From Terriglobia bacterium (lineage in GTDB: Bacteria > Acidobacteriota > Terriglobia > Bryobacterales > Bryobacteraceae), in contig JAJPHS010000051.1 of the NCBI GenBank assembly GCA_021325175.1, positions 1 to 33,362 of the forward strand: a stretch of DNA of 33,362 nucleotides. The letters are read 5' to 3'. Shown one piece after another: positions 1-8,830 of the stretch. The position numbers were made by a program, and so were the translations under genes. How positions within the stretch are numbered: the stretch's first letter is position 1; every line of letters starts with the position of its first letter. Below the pieces are notes generated by a model, which was not told the DNA's origin, searched no databases, and saw nothing but the letters and a program-made list of their open reading frames with translations.

Positions 1-149
1 AAGCACCCGGGCAACCCCGCCAGCAACGTCCGATGCTCTGGCTTAAGCTGTGATCGCTGAAATCAGCCCCTTGCTGTCCTGTGGATATCGGGCAGAGCGG
101 CCGCAATCTTAGAAATTCGACGATCTCAAAAACGGGGGCCAACTGAGGC

Positions 150-3100
150 TTACTGAATGGCTATCGTGATTCCGCTCTGCGTGCTGTAGCCGCCAATGTT
201 CACCGTTACCGGCACGTTCGCACCCGAAGGCGCAAGCTGGGGAATGCTCACATTGATTTGCAGCAAGCCCGCCACCTCCCCGGGCGCTTCGCCTACAAAG
301 GCGTAATTCGTCGCCGCTACGCCGCCGAACAGCACCGTGACCGGTGCCAGAGCCGGCGCGATCGCCGAGGCGGTCACCTGTCCATCGACGCCCGGCGGAA
401 TCGTCTGCCCCTCGCCGGTGAGAAACAGCACCACCGTCGAGCCGCGGGCCGCCGGATTCTGCGCGGAGTTATGCGTCAGATTCTGATTCAAGATCGCGCC
501 CTGACCCGTGCCGGAAGAGTTCGCCGAAAAAATTCCAGGCAGCGCCGGCACCACGTTCACCGTCATTGGCGGCGAAAACTGGCCATTTACAGTCGCCACC
601 ACCTGTACGCTCGACTTTCCGGCTACCTCATAGGGCACAATGACCGAGCTGTACTGCTGGCTCACATAGACAATGGGCGCCGCCACCCCGTTGAACGTGA
701 ACTGCGTATTGGCAACTTGCGTCGCAACGCTCCCGCTTGCCGTCAGCGCCGCTCCTTGCAGCGTGGCCGGACCGATTCCGGAACCCGCGATCAGCACCGC
801 TTCCCCCGGCGCGATCGCGCCGCCCGCGTAGCTGGCCGCGTTGGAAATTCCAGCAAGCGAAATGGCCGACGTGCTGCCGCCGAATTTCGCCAGAAACGCA
901 TCGCCCACTGCGACTCCGGCAAGCTGCGAATCGCTTCCCCCGTACGCGCTTTGATAAGTCCCCGAGGTCACCGGAAAATTCGCCGAGGCCGTCGAGCCCG
1001 CCACAATGACGCCCCCTTGGCCATCCACCGCCACTCCGCTCGCCCAGTCGCCCGAGGACCCGCCCAAATATGTTGAAAACGTCAACTGGTGATTGGAGCC
1101 GACTTCGGCCAGAAATGCGTCCCCGGTCGGGAAAAAACCTTCGTTGTCCCCGCCGTAGCCCTGCTGCGCTTGCTGGCCAGCCGTCGGGAAGTCCTTCGAT
1201 AAGGTGTGACCGGCAAGATAAATCGTGCCCGAGGAATCCAGGGCGATTCCCAAGACCCGATCATCCGCCGAGCCGCCGAGATAGCTGGAGAATAACAGGC
1301 TGCTGCCGGAGGGATCGAGTTCGGCGATGAATCCATCGCCGCCGGAAGCCTGCGTGTTTCCGCCGGCGCCGCCGTAGCTCGCCTGAAAGGCGTTTTGCAC
1401 CGGGAAATGCGCCGATAACGTGGCGCCGCCGGCGTAGGCATCGCCTCGGGAATCGACCGCGATACTGAACGCAATGTCGTCCTTTTCGCCTCCCAGATAC
1501 GTTGAATAAACTTTCTGGCCGGAAGCGTTGAGCTTTACGACGAACGCATCGCCGAATACGGGCGCCACCGTGTAACCGAAGATGTTGCCGCTGGGAAAAA
1601 GGTTGGCGAGCATCGAATTCTGCCCGCCGCTGCCGGCAAACGACGTCTGATACGCGCCGCTGGTGACCGGGAAAGATGCGCTGGTTGTGAATCCCGTGAA
1701 GTATGCGTTCCCCGAACTGTCCACCGCGATCGCGGTCGCGGCATTGGCGCCTGGACCGCCGTAATAAGTGGAATAGACCAGCGCGGTCCCCGCCGCATTG
1801 AGTTTCGCCACGAACGCGGACACCGACGAAGCTCCAAACAGCGAGCCGGGCGGCGACGGCTGCGCCGCATTGACGACCGGAAAATCGCTCGATCCCGTGG
1901 CCCCGGAGACGTACGCGTTCCCCGATGAATCCACGGCAATCCCGCTGCAACCGTCGGCCTGGCCGCCGCCGATCACGGTCGAATACACCAGCGCGCTGCC
2001 GGAAGCGTTCAGCTTGCTGACAAAGCAGTTCAGCGGATCGGTGATGTTTTTTGTGGACAGATTATTCGATGGCGGAACCAGCGGATAATTGGCGCTGCCG
2101 GTCATGCCCGTCAAATACACTTCTCCGGCCGAACTGACGGCGATTCCGAAGCCCACATCGCCGCTGGAGCCCCCGATGTGGGTTTCATAAATCATCGTCT
2201 TGCCGTCGCCGCTGAGCTTGGCCACCAGCACTTTTCCGTTCACGCCGGAAGCCGACGTCGCGAACGCGCCCGGGCTTACCGGAAAATTCACATTATCCGT
2301 GCCGCCGATCATGTATGCGTTGCCGCTGGCATCGGTGGCCACTCGAACCGCAGCCTCCGCGCTGGACGTTCCGAAATAGGTCGCATAGCTCAGCACCGGA
2401 TCGATGATGAGCGGACGGTGAAGGTCGTAAATGCCGATCTCGAAACCGGCCTTGCCATACTCGGGAATACGGAACCGGCCTTCAATCTTTTGAAGCTGGC
2501 CCTGATCGTCCCGCTGGTATACGAAGGGCGCCTCCCAGCGCAGCCCTCGCCGGTCGGCTTCCACCACAAGCGCCCCATCCTTATCGATGCGCACGCGATC
2601 GGCGCCCTCGAAGCGGATGCGAATCGTCGAGGGATCCGCCCCCGGCTTTACCACGAAATCGTTCTCCAGATTTCCGCCCGCGCCGTGGTAGGCCAAGTCG
2701 ATTCCGGGGTAAACGCTATGAAACGTCACGCGCCCGAAGGTCGGGATATTCGTATACCACTTGTCGGGATCATTCCCAATGAGATAATTCACGCGCCCGC
2801 TTTTGGGCTCCTGCGCTTCCTCCTCGGCGGTGGCGGCGGCTCCTTCCAGCACCGCGCGAACCCGCCGCGGCGCGACGCCGGCCCGTTTCGACCCGTGCAA
2901 GTCGAAGACGGCTTCGGATGGAGAAAGATAGATAGCCTGTGCGTCTCCGCTGGCAACGTAACGAAAAGCGGAATCGGCCTGCCCGATGTTGGGCTCAAAG
3001 CGGATGTTGCCGGATGTCCTCCAGTAAGAAGACGAGCCGCCGTAGAATTGTAGAAGGTCGCAGCCCCATGGGGATAGGATAAGGTTTAAGTAACCGAGCA

Positions 3101-3227
3101 ATGACGTTGGTGGAAACTGGCGTCGCCCTGGATCTTGCAGGCTGACGAGCAATAAAATCCCCACCCCGGACCAGAGTCCGATGGTGAAGCGCCGTTTCCT
3201 CAAGCGCCCTCCGAAATCACGCAGCAT
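150..3227 (-). CDS. SBBP seven-bladed beta-propeller protein with Solibacter-type C-terminal domain
   Basis: This 1025-residue protein is probably exported or surface-exposed. After a basic N-terminus there is one hydrophobic segment (about residues 15-32). Residues about 72-280 match the domain that usually precedes SBBP repeats (DUF7948-like; note FEPNIGQ). Seven repeats of the type YSTYLGG...GIAVDSSGNAY.. G.T.S..FPV follow (about 281-790), enough for one seven-bladed propeller. The last roughly 230 residues (starting near SNAASYAGG, ending in GG.....GLLQINV..P) look like TIGR03437, a domain abundant in Solibacter. The ATG is preceded by AGGAGG at good spacing. The gene starts 32 nt after the Lgt-like gene ends on the same strand, so the two are probably co-transcribed. 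The ligand and role are unknown; propellers of this type are usually assumed to bind proteins or glycans outside the cell. Domain identity is confident, function is not. Confidence 0.93.
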   Translation of the reverse strand: MLRDFGGRLRKRRFTIGLWSGVGILLLVSLQDPGRRQFPPTSLLGYLNLILSPWGCDLLQFYGGSSSYWRTSGNIRFEPNIGQADSAFRYVASGDAQAIYLSPSEAVFDLHGSKRAGVAPRRVRAVLEGAAATAEEEAQEPKSGRVNYLIGNDPDKWYTNIPTFGRVTFHSVYPGIDLAYHGAGGNLENDFVVKPGADPSTIRIRFEGADRVRIDKDGALVVEADRRGLRWEAPFVYQRDDQGQLQKIEGRFRIPEYGKAGFEIGIYDLHRPLIIDPVLSYATYFGTSSAEAAVRVATDASGNAYMIGGTDNVNFPVSPGAFATSASGVNGKVLVAKLSGDGKTMIYETHIGGSSGDVGFGIAVSSAGEVYLTGMTGSANYPLVPPSNNLSTKNITDPLNCFVSKLNASGSALVYSTVIGGGQADGCSGIAVDSSGNAYVSGATGSSDFPVVNAAQPSPPGSLFGASSVSAFVAKLNAAGTALVYSTYYGGPGANAATAIAVDSSGNAYFTGFTTSASFPVTSGAYQTSFAGSGGQNSMLANLFPSGNIFGYTVAPVFGDAFVVKLNASGQKVYSTYLGGEKDDIAFSIAVDSRGDAYAGGATLSAHFPVQNAFQASYGGAGGNTQASGGDGFIAELDPSGSSLLFSSYLGGSADDRVLGIALDSSGTIYLAGHTLSKDFPTAGQQAQQGYGGDNEGFFPTGDAFLAEVGSNHQLTFSTYLGGSSGDWASGVAVDGQGGVIVAGSTASANFPVTSGTYQSAYGGSDSQLAGVAVGDAFLAKFGGSTSAISLAGISNAASYAGGAIAPGEAVLIAGSGIGPATLQGAALTASGSVATQVANTQFTFNGVAAPIVYVSQQYSSVIVPYEVAGKSSVQVVATVNGQFSPPMTVNVVPALPGIFSANSSGTGQGAILNQNLTHNSAQNPAARGSTVVLFLTGEGQTIPPGVDGQVTASAIAPALAPVTVLFGGVAATNYAFVGEAPGEVAGLLQINVSIPQLAPSGANVPVTVNIGGYSTQSGITIAIQ

Positions 3228-3259
3228 GAAACGTTGCCTCCTCTGGGCCCTTATTGTAC

Positions 3260-4009
3260 CTACATTTGCAGCCTGATGAGATCGAGCGCGGTCAACACTC
3301 CTCCAGCGATGAGGATGGAGGCCGCAATGTGATCGACCGTCCAGATGCCGTATCGAACGGCTTCGACGTGCAGGCCATCGAGGACCAAGCGGAAGATTCC
3401 GTAAGCAAACAGAAATGCGACGTAGTAAAAACCGCGCGGCGTCCGGATCCGGTCAAGCAGCAGAAACGCCGCTGCCAGCAACAGCAGGAACAACATTTCC
3501 AGCAGCCCCAGATCAAAACGAGCGCCGCCGGGATAGCGGACGCCAAGAAAACTCGTCGTGCGAACACCCGGATGGTCGTGTTCCAGGTAGCATCCCAGCC
3601 GACCGATCGACCAGCCGAACGGCGCGGCAAACGCGGCGGCGTCGGCATAAAGGTACCAATTGCGATAAGGAACACGGTGCCGCCAAAGAAAGATTTGGGC
3701 GGCAACGAATCCCCCAAGCAAAGCGCCAAACGACGCCAGGCCGTTGAAGACTTGCAGCAAGCGCCAGGGTTGGTGAGACAGCGTGGCCCAACCTTCCTGC
3801 ACATAAGCGAATTTGGCGATATGGCCGCCCAGAAACGCCGCTACGATCACGCAAACAGCAAGCTTGGCGAAGTGCTCTGGATCGATTCCGCTGCGCCGCG
3901 CCCGCTTCGCTGCGATTGCGAAGCCCGCTGCAAGCCCAATCGCGACCAGAGCGAAAAAAGGCGCGAAGGGCCATGGCGTGGTGTCGATATAGGGAAACAT
4001 CGGTTGCAC
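3260..4009 (-). CDS. lgt: Divergent prolipoprotein diacylglyceryl transferase (Lgt family)
   Basis: This 249-residue polytopic membrane protein has about seven hydrophobic segments and the Lgt layout. Lgt transfers diacylglycerol from phosphatidylglycerol to the lipobox cysteine of prolipoproteins in the inner membrane. The family signature region is present but degenerate: IGRLGCYLEHDHPG replaces GRxGNFxNxExxG. The His-Gly-Gly loop of classical Lgt is replaced by ASFGALLGG, and the late HPxxLYE stretch reads ARFDLGLLE. It may be a second, specialised Lgt subclass or an Lgt-like enzyme with another lipid substrate. The start is uncertain: GTG at 4009, or ATG at 4000, neither with a clear ribosome site. 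It lies downstream of a gene for a predicted lipoprotein and 32 nt upstream of the SBBP gene. Family call is good; full classical activity is inferred. Confidence 0.82.
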   Translation of the reverse strand: MQPMFPYIDTTPWPFAPFFALVAIGLAAGFAIAAKRARRSGIDPEHFAKLAVCVIVAAFLGGHIAKFAYVQEGWATLSHQPWRLLQVFNGLASFGALLGGFVAAQIFLWRHRVPYRNWYLYADAAAFAAPFGWSIGRLGCYLEHDHPGVRTTSFLGVRYPGGARFDLGLLEMLFLLLLAAAFLLLDRIRTPRGFYYVAFLFAYGIFRLVLDGLHVEAVRYGIWTVDHIAASILIAGGVLTALDLIRLQM

Positions 4010-4189
4010 CGCGGGGATCGGTCGCGCGCCCGCGGATCATCGGTTCGCTACGCTCCTACCCGATCGTAAACCGGCTTTCAAGCAGTCTAACACGTACCAC
4101 CGGACCCGCCGCAGCGTGATTGAAAAACGACCGGCGCCGATCGCAATACCGGCAAAGGTTCATCGCCACACCCTCTTTCTCCGGCGGCG

Positions 4190-5041
4190 TCATGGCACAG
4201 GTGGCGGCGGGTTTTCCACCGTCACGGAAGCCCCGGTTCGTCGGTTTGTGATGGTCTGAGCGTCGATTAAACGGTTACCCGTGGGACCTGTCCGTGCCCA
4301 CCCCGTCACGGTCACGCGAACGTTGATCGGCACGGCATTCGTCATCTGATTTCCCAGTTCGGGCGGAAAATAAACCACACTGCCATCCGATAAAATCAGC
4401 CCGTTCACTTGCCCGTCCGGAGCATAGTTGAAACTGCGGACTGTTCCGGTGACGACACTTGCCGGGGCAAGGTCACCCCATGCAGGAGCGGGTGGGCCTG
4501 CCGGCTGGAAGGCAGCCTGTGGAGGTGGCGGCGGAGGCGGCGAATATGCTGCCGGTCCTCGTCCAGGAGGTGGCGGTGGTCCGGGCGGCGGAGGAGGGTT
4601 ACTCGCGATAATGATTGATCCCTTACTGCGCTGATTGACGATCGAGTCTGCATCGAACAAAATGTCACCGGCAGGCCCGATGTGCGACCATCCGGATGCT
4701 GTGATTGTCGACCCGATCGGCGCCAAGGAGGCTACTTGACTGCCATACTCGGGCGGAAAATGAATGACAGTTCCACGATCGAGTATCAAGCCGTCGAGGC
4801 CCCGGGGGCCGTAGTTAAAGTTCCTCACCACTCCGGCCACGGTAGTTTTTGATCCTCCGATGGCAGGCGCAGGAGGACGGGGACCCCGCACTGGCGGCGG
4901 TGGTGGAAGCTGTGAGGCGCTGAGAGGCGGGGGAGGACCTGGCGGTGGTGGCGGTGGCGCGGGGGGTTGCGCCCTACAGCTCGCTGCGCTTACGCCGTAC
5001 AGGATAAGAGCGGCAGTGAGAATTCTCTGGTGACTGATCAT
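4190..5041 (-). CDS. Proline-rich predicted lipoprotein with two copies of an FPPE-containing domain
   Basis: The product is 283 residues from the ATG at 5041. A GTG 18 nt further upstream is in frame, but AAAGGAAG lies 7 nt before the ATG and the predicted sigma-54 start point (about 5058) falls after that GTG, so I chose the ATG. A signal peptide ends at VSAASC, which fits a loose lipobox (Cys22). Proline-rich linkers (about 25-60 and 149-190) flank two homologous domains at about 66-147 and 196-277. Each reads roughly G.VR.FNY.P.G...GLIL..G...FPPE.G..........V...GW...GP.G....DA..I.N.R.G. Similar glycine/FPP domains occur in uncharacterised acidobacterial and other proteins; a small beta-barrel is my inference. 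No function is known to me. It follows the NtrC-type activator on the same strand and has its own promoter. Confidence 0.85.
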   Translation of the reverse strand: MISHQRILTAALILYGVSAASCRAQPPAPPPPPPGPPPPLSASQLPPPPPVRGPRPPAPAIGGSKTTVAGVVRNFNYGPRGLDGLILDRGTVIHFPPEYGSQVASLAPIGSTITASGWSHIGPAGDILFDADSIVNQRSKGSIIIASNPPPPPGPPPPPGRGPAAYSPPPPPPPQAAFQPAGPPAPAWGDLAPASVVTGTVRSFNYAPDGQVNGLILSDGSVVYFPPELGNQMTNAVPINVRVTVTGWARTGPTGNRLIDAQTITNRRTGASVTVENPPPPVP

Positions 5042-5068
5042 GTTCGGTCTTCCTTTCACCCGATAAAC

Positions 5069-5084
5069 GGCAAGCGCCTTGCCA
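5069..5084 (-). promoter_or_regulatory. Predicted sigma-54 (-24/-12) promoter for the proline-rich lipoprotein
   Basis: On the minus strand the sequence is TGGCAAGGCGCTTGCC, with GG and GC separated by exactly 10 nt. Against the RpoN consensus TGGCACG-N4-TTGC, 10 of 11 core positions match, and a C precedes TGG as preferred. The predicted start point is about 5058, giving a 17-nt leader that contains the ribosome site. The adjacent upstream gene encodes a sigma-54 activator. Not experimentally shown. Confidence 0.75.
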
Positions 5085-5117
5085 GGCCGTTCAAGAGTGG
5101 TTGCAACAGGATGCGCG

Positions 5118-5206
5118 TTTCCGACAGAGTCTCCCGTGCGTCAGGCGAACGTTGACCGACCGTTTCCCGAACAAGAATCGCGCCGGAAAGCGTTGTTGTG
5201 CGGAAA
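5118..5206. promoter_or_regulatory. Cluster of TTTCCG/CGGAAA elements, candidate activator-binding region
   Basis: Upstream of the sigma-54 promoter there are TTTCCG at 5118-5123, TTTCCCG at 5163-5169, CGGAAA at 5184-5189 and CGGAAA at 5201-5206. The second and third form an imperfect inverted repeat of 27 bp. They lie about 40-130 bp upstream of the promoter, where NtrC-type activators usually bind. Binding is an inference from position and repetition only. Confidence 0.35.
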
Positions 5207-5246
5207 TTGAGTACTAGCGCGTGAACGATGAATCCGGCCAAGCCGG

Positions 5247-6602
5247 CTATTCTGGCAGCCCATGTTCGCGGATCTTCTCGTACAGCAGCCGGCGGTGCAC
5301 TCCGAGTATCTCAGCGGCTCTTGTTTTGTTGCCTTGCGTTTGACGCAGGGCGCGTTCGATTAGCGCCTTTTCGAGAGTGGCGACGTTGGCCTTCATGCCT
5401 TCTTCCAGAGGAGCGAAATCGGTCCAGACTGTGTCACCCTGTTCCGGCCGCGTCTTGAGCTGGATCTCGTCCTCGGTGATCACGCCGCTCCTGGCCAATA
5501 CAAGCGCCCTTTCAACGACGTTCTCTAATTCACGCACGTTTCCTGGCCAATGGTAGTCGCAAAGCACTGTCAATGCGGATGAGGTTATCGACACAGCATG
5601 TTCGCTGCGGTTTATAAAATGTTGGACCAGAGCCGGGATGTCCTGCCGTCTTTCGCGCAAAGGCGGTAGCGCGATCGCCACCACGTTCAGCCGGTAATAG
5701 AGGTCTTCACGAAAAGATCCTGCGTTGACGGCGGCTTCCAAATCGCGAGACGTTGCGGCTACCAGGCGGATGTCCACGGGAATCGGTGTGTTGCTTCCGA
5801 GACGCTCGATCACGCGCTCTTGAAGGGCACGCAACAGCTTGGACTGGAGGGCCGGGGCGAGTTCGCCGATCTCATCCAAAAACAACGTGCCGCCGTTCGC
5901 CTCTTCGAAGCGCCCGATCCGGCGGTATAGGGCATTCGTGAACGCTCCCTTTTCGTGGCCAAAAAGCTCCGATTCAAGCAGCGCCTCGGGGATCGAAGCG
6001 CAGTTGACCTTGATCAGCGGCCCTTGAGCGCGGGCGCTGTTATGGTGAATCGCGTTCACCACGAGTTCCTTGCCGGTTCCTGACTCGCCACGTACCAGAA
6101 CTGTGGCATTCGAGGTCGATACCTGACCAATGAGCTTGTAGACGTGTTGCATGGCAGGACTGTGCCCCACCATCGTGTTGGAGATGGGCGGAGCTGGCGC
6201 CGATTCCTGCGCCGCTCTGAGTTGCCGGGCGAGCTTGCGCTGTCCTATTGCGCGCTCGATCTGCGTAAGCAGGACTTTGAAATCCAGCGGCTTTGAGACG
6301 TAATCAAAGGCGCCGAGCTTCATGGCTTCGATCGCCGTGCCGCTGTCGCCATGCGCGGTCATGACAATCAGCGCGCTGTCGGAGCCTCCTTCTTTCGCCC
6401 GCCGGAGCACAGCCAGGCCATCCATTCCGGGCATGCGAATGTCCAGGACTGCCGCCTCGGGTTCTTCGGACAACAGAACGGACAGAGCTTCGGTTCCGTT
6501 CTCCGCCGTGAGGACGCGAAAGCCTTCCGCTTCGAGTAACCCCGCCAGCGACGTTCGTGCGGTTCGTTCGTCCTCAGCGATCAGTATCGTGGAAGCTCGC
6601 AT
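5247..6602 (-). CDS. NtrC-family sigma-54-dependent response regulator
   Basis: A 451-residue three-domain activator. The receiver domain (1-120) has the phospho-acceptor Asp54 (DIRMPGMDG) and Lys104. The AAA+ domain (about 143-370) has Walker A GESGTGKE (172-179) and Walker [12 protein letters not shown] Fis-type helix-turn-helix closes the protein (about 415-451). The sigma-54 contact loop reads GAFTNA (219-224) instead of GAFTGA, but the Thr is kept. When phosphorylated, such proteins use ATP to open RpoN-holoenzyme promoters. The gene overlaps the upstream histidine-kinase gene by 29 nt, so the kinase is its likely partner. The likely target is the -24/-12 promoter 163 nt beyond its stop codon. 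The family is certain; the regulon is inferred. Confidence 0.96.
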   Translation of the reverse strand: MRASTILIAEDERTARTSLAGLLEAEGFRVLTAENGTEALSVLLSEEPEAAVLDIRMPGMDGLAVLRRAKEGGSDSALIVMTAHGDSGTAIEAMKLGAFDYVSKPLDFKVLLTQIERAIGQRKLARQLRAAQESAPAPPISNTMVGHSPAMQHVYKLIGQVSTSNATVLVRGESGTGKELVVNAIHHNSARAQGPLIKVNCASIPEALLESELFGHEKGAFTNALYRRIGRFEEANGGTLFLDEIGELAPALQSKLLRALQERVIERLGSNTPIPVDIRLVAATSRDLEAAVNAGSFREDLYYRLNVVAIALPPLRERRQDIPALVQHFINRSEHAVSITSSALTVLCDYHWPGNVRELENVVERALVLARSGVITEDEIQLKTRPEQGDTVWTDFAPLEEGMKANVATLEKALIERALRQTQGNKTRAAEILGVHRRLLYEKIREHGLPE

Positions 6603-8157
6603 ATTCTCGATCCGCTGGTGGCCTCTGGGTTCCAGCCGCTGGAAGTTCTATCTCGAAAGTTGCCCCAGGTCCGTCATTGACCAAGCGGAGGGCACCACCC
6701 ATGTTCACAACTAATTCTCGCGAGACGGCAAGCCCAAGCCCCGTGCCCTCCGGCTTGGTCGTATAAAACGCTTCGAAAAGATGCTCGGCTTGCTCTTCGG
6801 TCAGCCCCGGACCGCTATCCTGCACGCAAATGCGGACGCGGTCTTCGCGCCGTTCGGTGCGCACCTCAATCGTTCCATTCGTGCCTATCGCTTCAAGAGC
6901 GTTTAAGAGGAGATTCATTACCACCTGGATGAGCTGTTCCGAATCGAAGCAAGCTTCGATCTCGGGGGCACCCGGTTCGTATCGAATCTCGATGGCGCGG
7001 GAATCTGCCTGAGGTCGCATGAGGGCGAGGCACTTTCGCAGCACCGGGGCGACAGGTTCCTCGCGAAGGATCGCCTCGCGCGTTTTTTGAAACACCAACA
7101 AATTCGTCAGCAACGAGCTCAGCCGGTCGACCTCATCGATTACCGGGTGAAGGTCCTCTGCCCGCACTTGATTGTCGCGCAGCCGCCGTTCCAGGTACTG
7201 GATTGACAGTCGAATGCTGTTTAATGGATTGCGGATTTCATGCGCGATGCTAGCCACCAACTTGCCGATGGTTCTAAGGCGGTCTGCGCGCCTCAAATCG
7301 TTCTCGAGCTTCTGCCGCGCTTCCGCCATGCCGTTAATGCAACGGCTGATCTCACCGAGTTCGCCGTTACGTTCCGGAAGGCGAGTGCTGAAATCTACGC
7401 CCAATGCCGCCAGTCCGGACTTGATCTGGCCAACTCCCCGCTGAAGTGCGACACCCGTGGCAAGTGTGCCCGCGATGCTGATCAGAGCCGCCAAGACGAG
7501 CCCCGCGAGCAGCATTTCACGGCGGTGCGCGGCTGGATCGCTCTGGCCGGGCAGGCGTTTCATCGTCCAACTGACCACACCGTTGGGACCCGCCTTCGCC
7601 TCGATCACCACGATATCGTGTTGCCCCCGCAATACGCGCTGAGCCGTGCCCGATCCGCGACTCTGCGAAATCGCCCCGAGGATATCGTCGAGTTCCGCTG
7701 TGGGCACATCCGTCTTCTTTTTTCCCGTATCGTGTGTCGGATATGAATACCCGAGGAAGTGGGCGCCGTCGTGGTAGCCGCCTTCGACTCCAGGGTAAGA
7801 ACGTAAAACCGCCTGTGAAACGCCACGAAGGGAGGTGTCCTGCGCAGCAATGGGAAGCTCATGCCACGCCGAATCTGCATTCGTGCGATCGCGGTATTGT
7901 TGATCGAGTTCCGAAGCGGCGGCAGCGAGCGTTTTCAACGCATCGGTGAGCACGACTCCTTCCGCGCTCTTCACCGCGTCAGAAATCAGGATGACGCTCA
8001 GCGTCGCGATGAGCACCGCCGCCAACAGGATGAATAGCAACTGGAGCTGTAGACGTCGTTTAAGAAACACGCGCATAACCGAGCTTGGCGCGAATATGTC
8101 CCGGGCCCCCTGTGCGGAGCGCGCCGCGCCCTTTGCGCTTCTGAGAAAAAATCGCAT
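6574..8157 (-). CDS. Membrane sensor histidine kinase, partner of the NtrC-type regulator
   Basis: A 527-residue kinase. Transmembrane segments lie at about 36-60 and 214-238 and enclose a periplasmic sensor region of about 155 residues with no motif I recognise. A HAMP-like linker (about 239-290) follows. The HisKA H-box is [16 protein letters not shown] with phospho-acceptor His306. The ATPase domain shows the N box ([10 protein letters not shown], 415-424), G1 (DSGPGL), F box ([11 protein letters not shown]) and G2 (GTGLGLAVS). The architecture resembles ZraS/AtoS-type kinases that pair with sigma-54 activators. GGAGGA precedes the ATG at 8157 with short spacing; an ATG at 8076 is a weaker alternative. 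The gene begins 10 nt after the upstream secreted-protein gene and overlaps the regulator gene by 29 nt, so the three form one operon. Confidence 0.95.
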   Translation of the reverse strand: MRFFLRSAKGAARSAQGARDIFAPSSVMRVFLKRRLQLQLLFILLAAVLIATLSVILISDAVKSAEGVVLTDALKTLAAAASELDQQYRDRTNADSAWHELPIAAQDTSLRGVSQAVLRSYPGVEGGYHDGAHFLGYSYPTHDTGKKKTDVPTAELDDILGAISQSRGSGTAQRVLRGQHDIVVIEAKAGPNGVVSWTMKRLPGQSDPAAHRREMLLAGLVLAALISIAGTLATGVALQRGVGQIKSGLAALGVDFSTRLPERNGELGEISRCINGMAEARQKLENDLRRADRLRTIGKLVASIAHEIRNPLNSIRLSIQYLERRLRDNQVRAEDLHPVIDEVDRLSSLLTNLLVFQKTREAILREEPVAPVLRKCLALMRPQADSRAIEIRYEPGAPEIEACFDSEQLIQVVMNLLLNALEAIGTNGTIEVRTERREDRVRICVQDSGPGLTEEQAEHLFEAFYTTKPEGTGLGLAVSRELVVNMGGALRLVNDGPGATFEIELPAAGTQRPPADREYASFHDTDR

Positions 8158-8167
8158 CTCTCCTCCG

Positions 8168-8830
8168 TCAGCGCCGCGCTTGCGGCGCGAGCGTCGCGGC
8201 CTGCGCCAGGTTCTCCAGCGCTTTCACAATCTCCTCGGCAGCCTTGCCGTATTCGTCCGCTCCCCGGAAATCGGAGCGGTCATATGCCTGAACGGCCCGT
8301 TGATAATATTGGCGCAAAAGAGAAACCAATGGCGAGGCAGAATTGTCGTGAATCTCTTGAAGGAAGAAATCCGCCTCGCGCGTTCGAAAGTAGACCTGGG
8401 CCAGGCGCCGGGAAACATCTTCAGCCGGTGGCGATGGCGGCGGAGGAAAACCAGGGGCGCCGGCAATGTGTTGCAGGTGGTCTGACGCGCGAAAGAGCGA
8501 CTCGGCCGCCGCCAGTATGCGGTCCGCGATATACGGCTGCTGCGTTCTCCAGGTCTGATCCGCCTTGTTGGCGTAGACGCCGGAATTCCAAAGCAACGTT
8601 TGGCGCTCTGGATCCGCGGAGTGCGTATACTCCAGTTGCCGGCGGAGACGATCAATGCGGTCGGGAAATCTTTCGATTTCGTCTTCCTTTTTCCCTTTGC
8701 CCTTTTTCTCTTCTCCCTTTTTGTCAGCCTTCCGGCCTGGAGGAGGAGGCTGGGCGGGAGCGTGGATCATCCACCCAAACATCAGTCCAGCCACCGTGAG
8801 TAGCGCAACGTAGGGAATGCCTCTCAACAT
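8168..8830 (-). CDS. Secreted helical protein of unknown function, first gene of the two-component operon
   Basis: The product is 220 residues from the ATG at 8830; a TTG one codon upstream is possible, but GGAG lies 7 nt before the ATG. It has a signal peptide (about 1-27, ending near APAQ), a short proline run, a very charged Lys/Glu stretch (about 35-50) and then a mostly helical body. A second proline patch (FPPPPSPP) divides the helices, and the last third (..YYQRAVQAYDR.DF.GADEYGKAAEE..) looks like a TPR-type helical pair. I recognise no family. Its position ahead of the kinase and regulator suggests an extracytoplasmic accessory to the sensor, by analogy with ZraP beside ZraSR, but it lacks the metal-binding residues expected of ZraP. 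Confidence 0.8.
   Translation of the reverse strand: MLRGIPYVALLTVAGLMFGWMIHAPAQPPPPGRKADKKGEEKKGKGKKEDEIERFPDRIDRLRRQLEYTHSADPERQTLLWNSGVYANKADQTWRTQQPYIADRILAAAESLFRASDHLQHIAGAPGFPPPPSPPAEDVSRRLAQVYFRTREADFFLQEIHDNSASPLVSLLRQYYQRAVQAYDRSDFRGADEYGKAAEEIVKALENLAQAATLAPQARR

Noticed and set aside
1..149. Possible end of another gene left of the SBBP gene
   Set aside because: Short open stretches exist in more than one frame, but none reads like a protein; I see nothing supportable.
4460..4980. Repetitive GGTGG/GGCGG-rich DNA that could suggest a tandem repeat or CRISPR-like array
   Set aside because: It is explained by proline codon runs (CCN on the minus strand); no regular spacer-repeat structure.
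5056..5241. A 61-codon minus-strand frame just downstream of the NtrC-type regulator
   Set aside because: It covers the sigma-54 promoter and TTTCCG elements, has no ribosome site I trust and resembles nothing.
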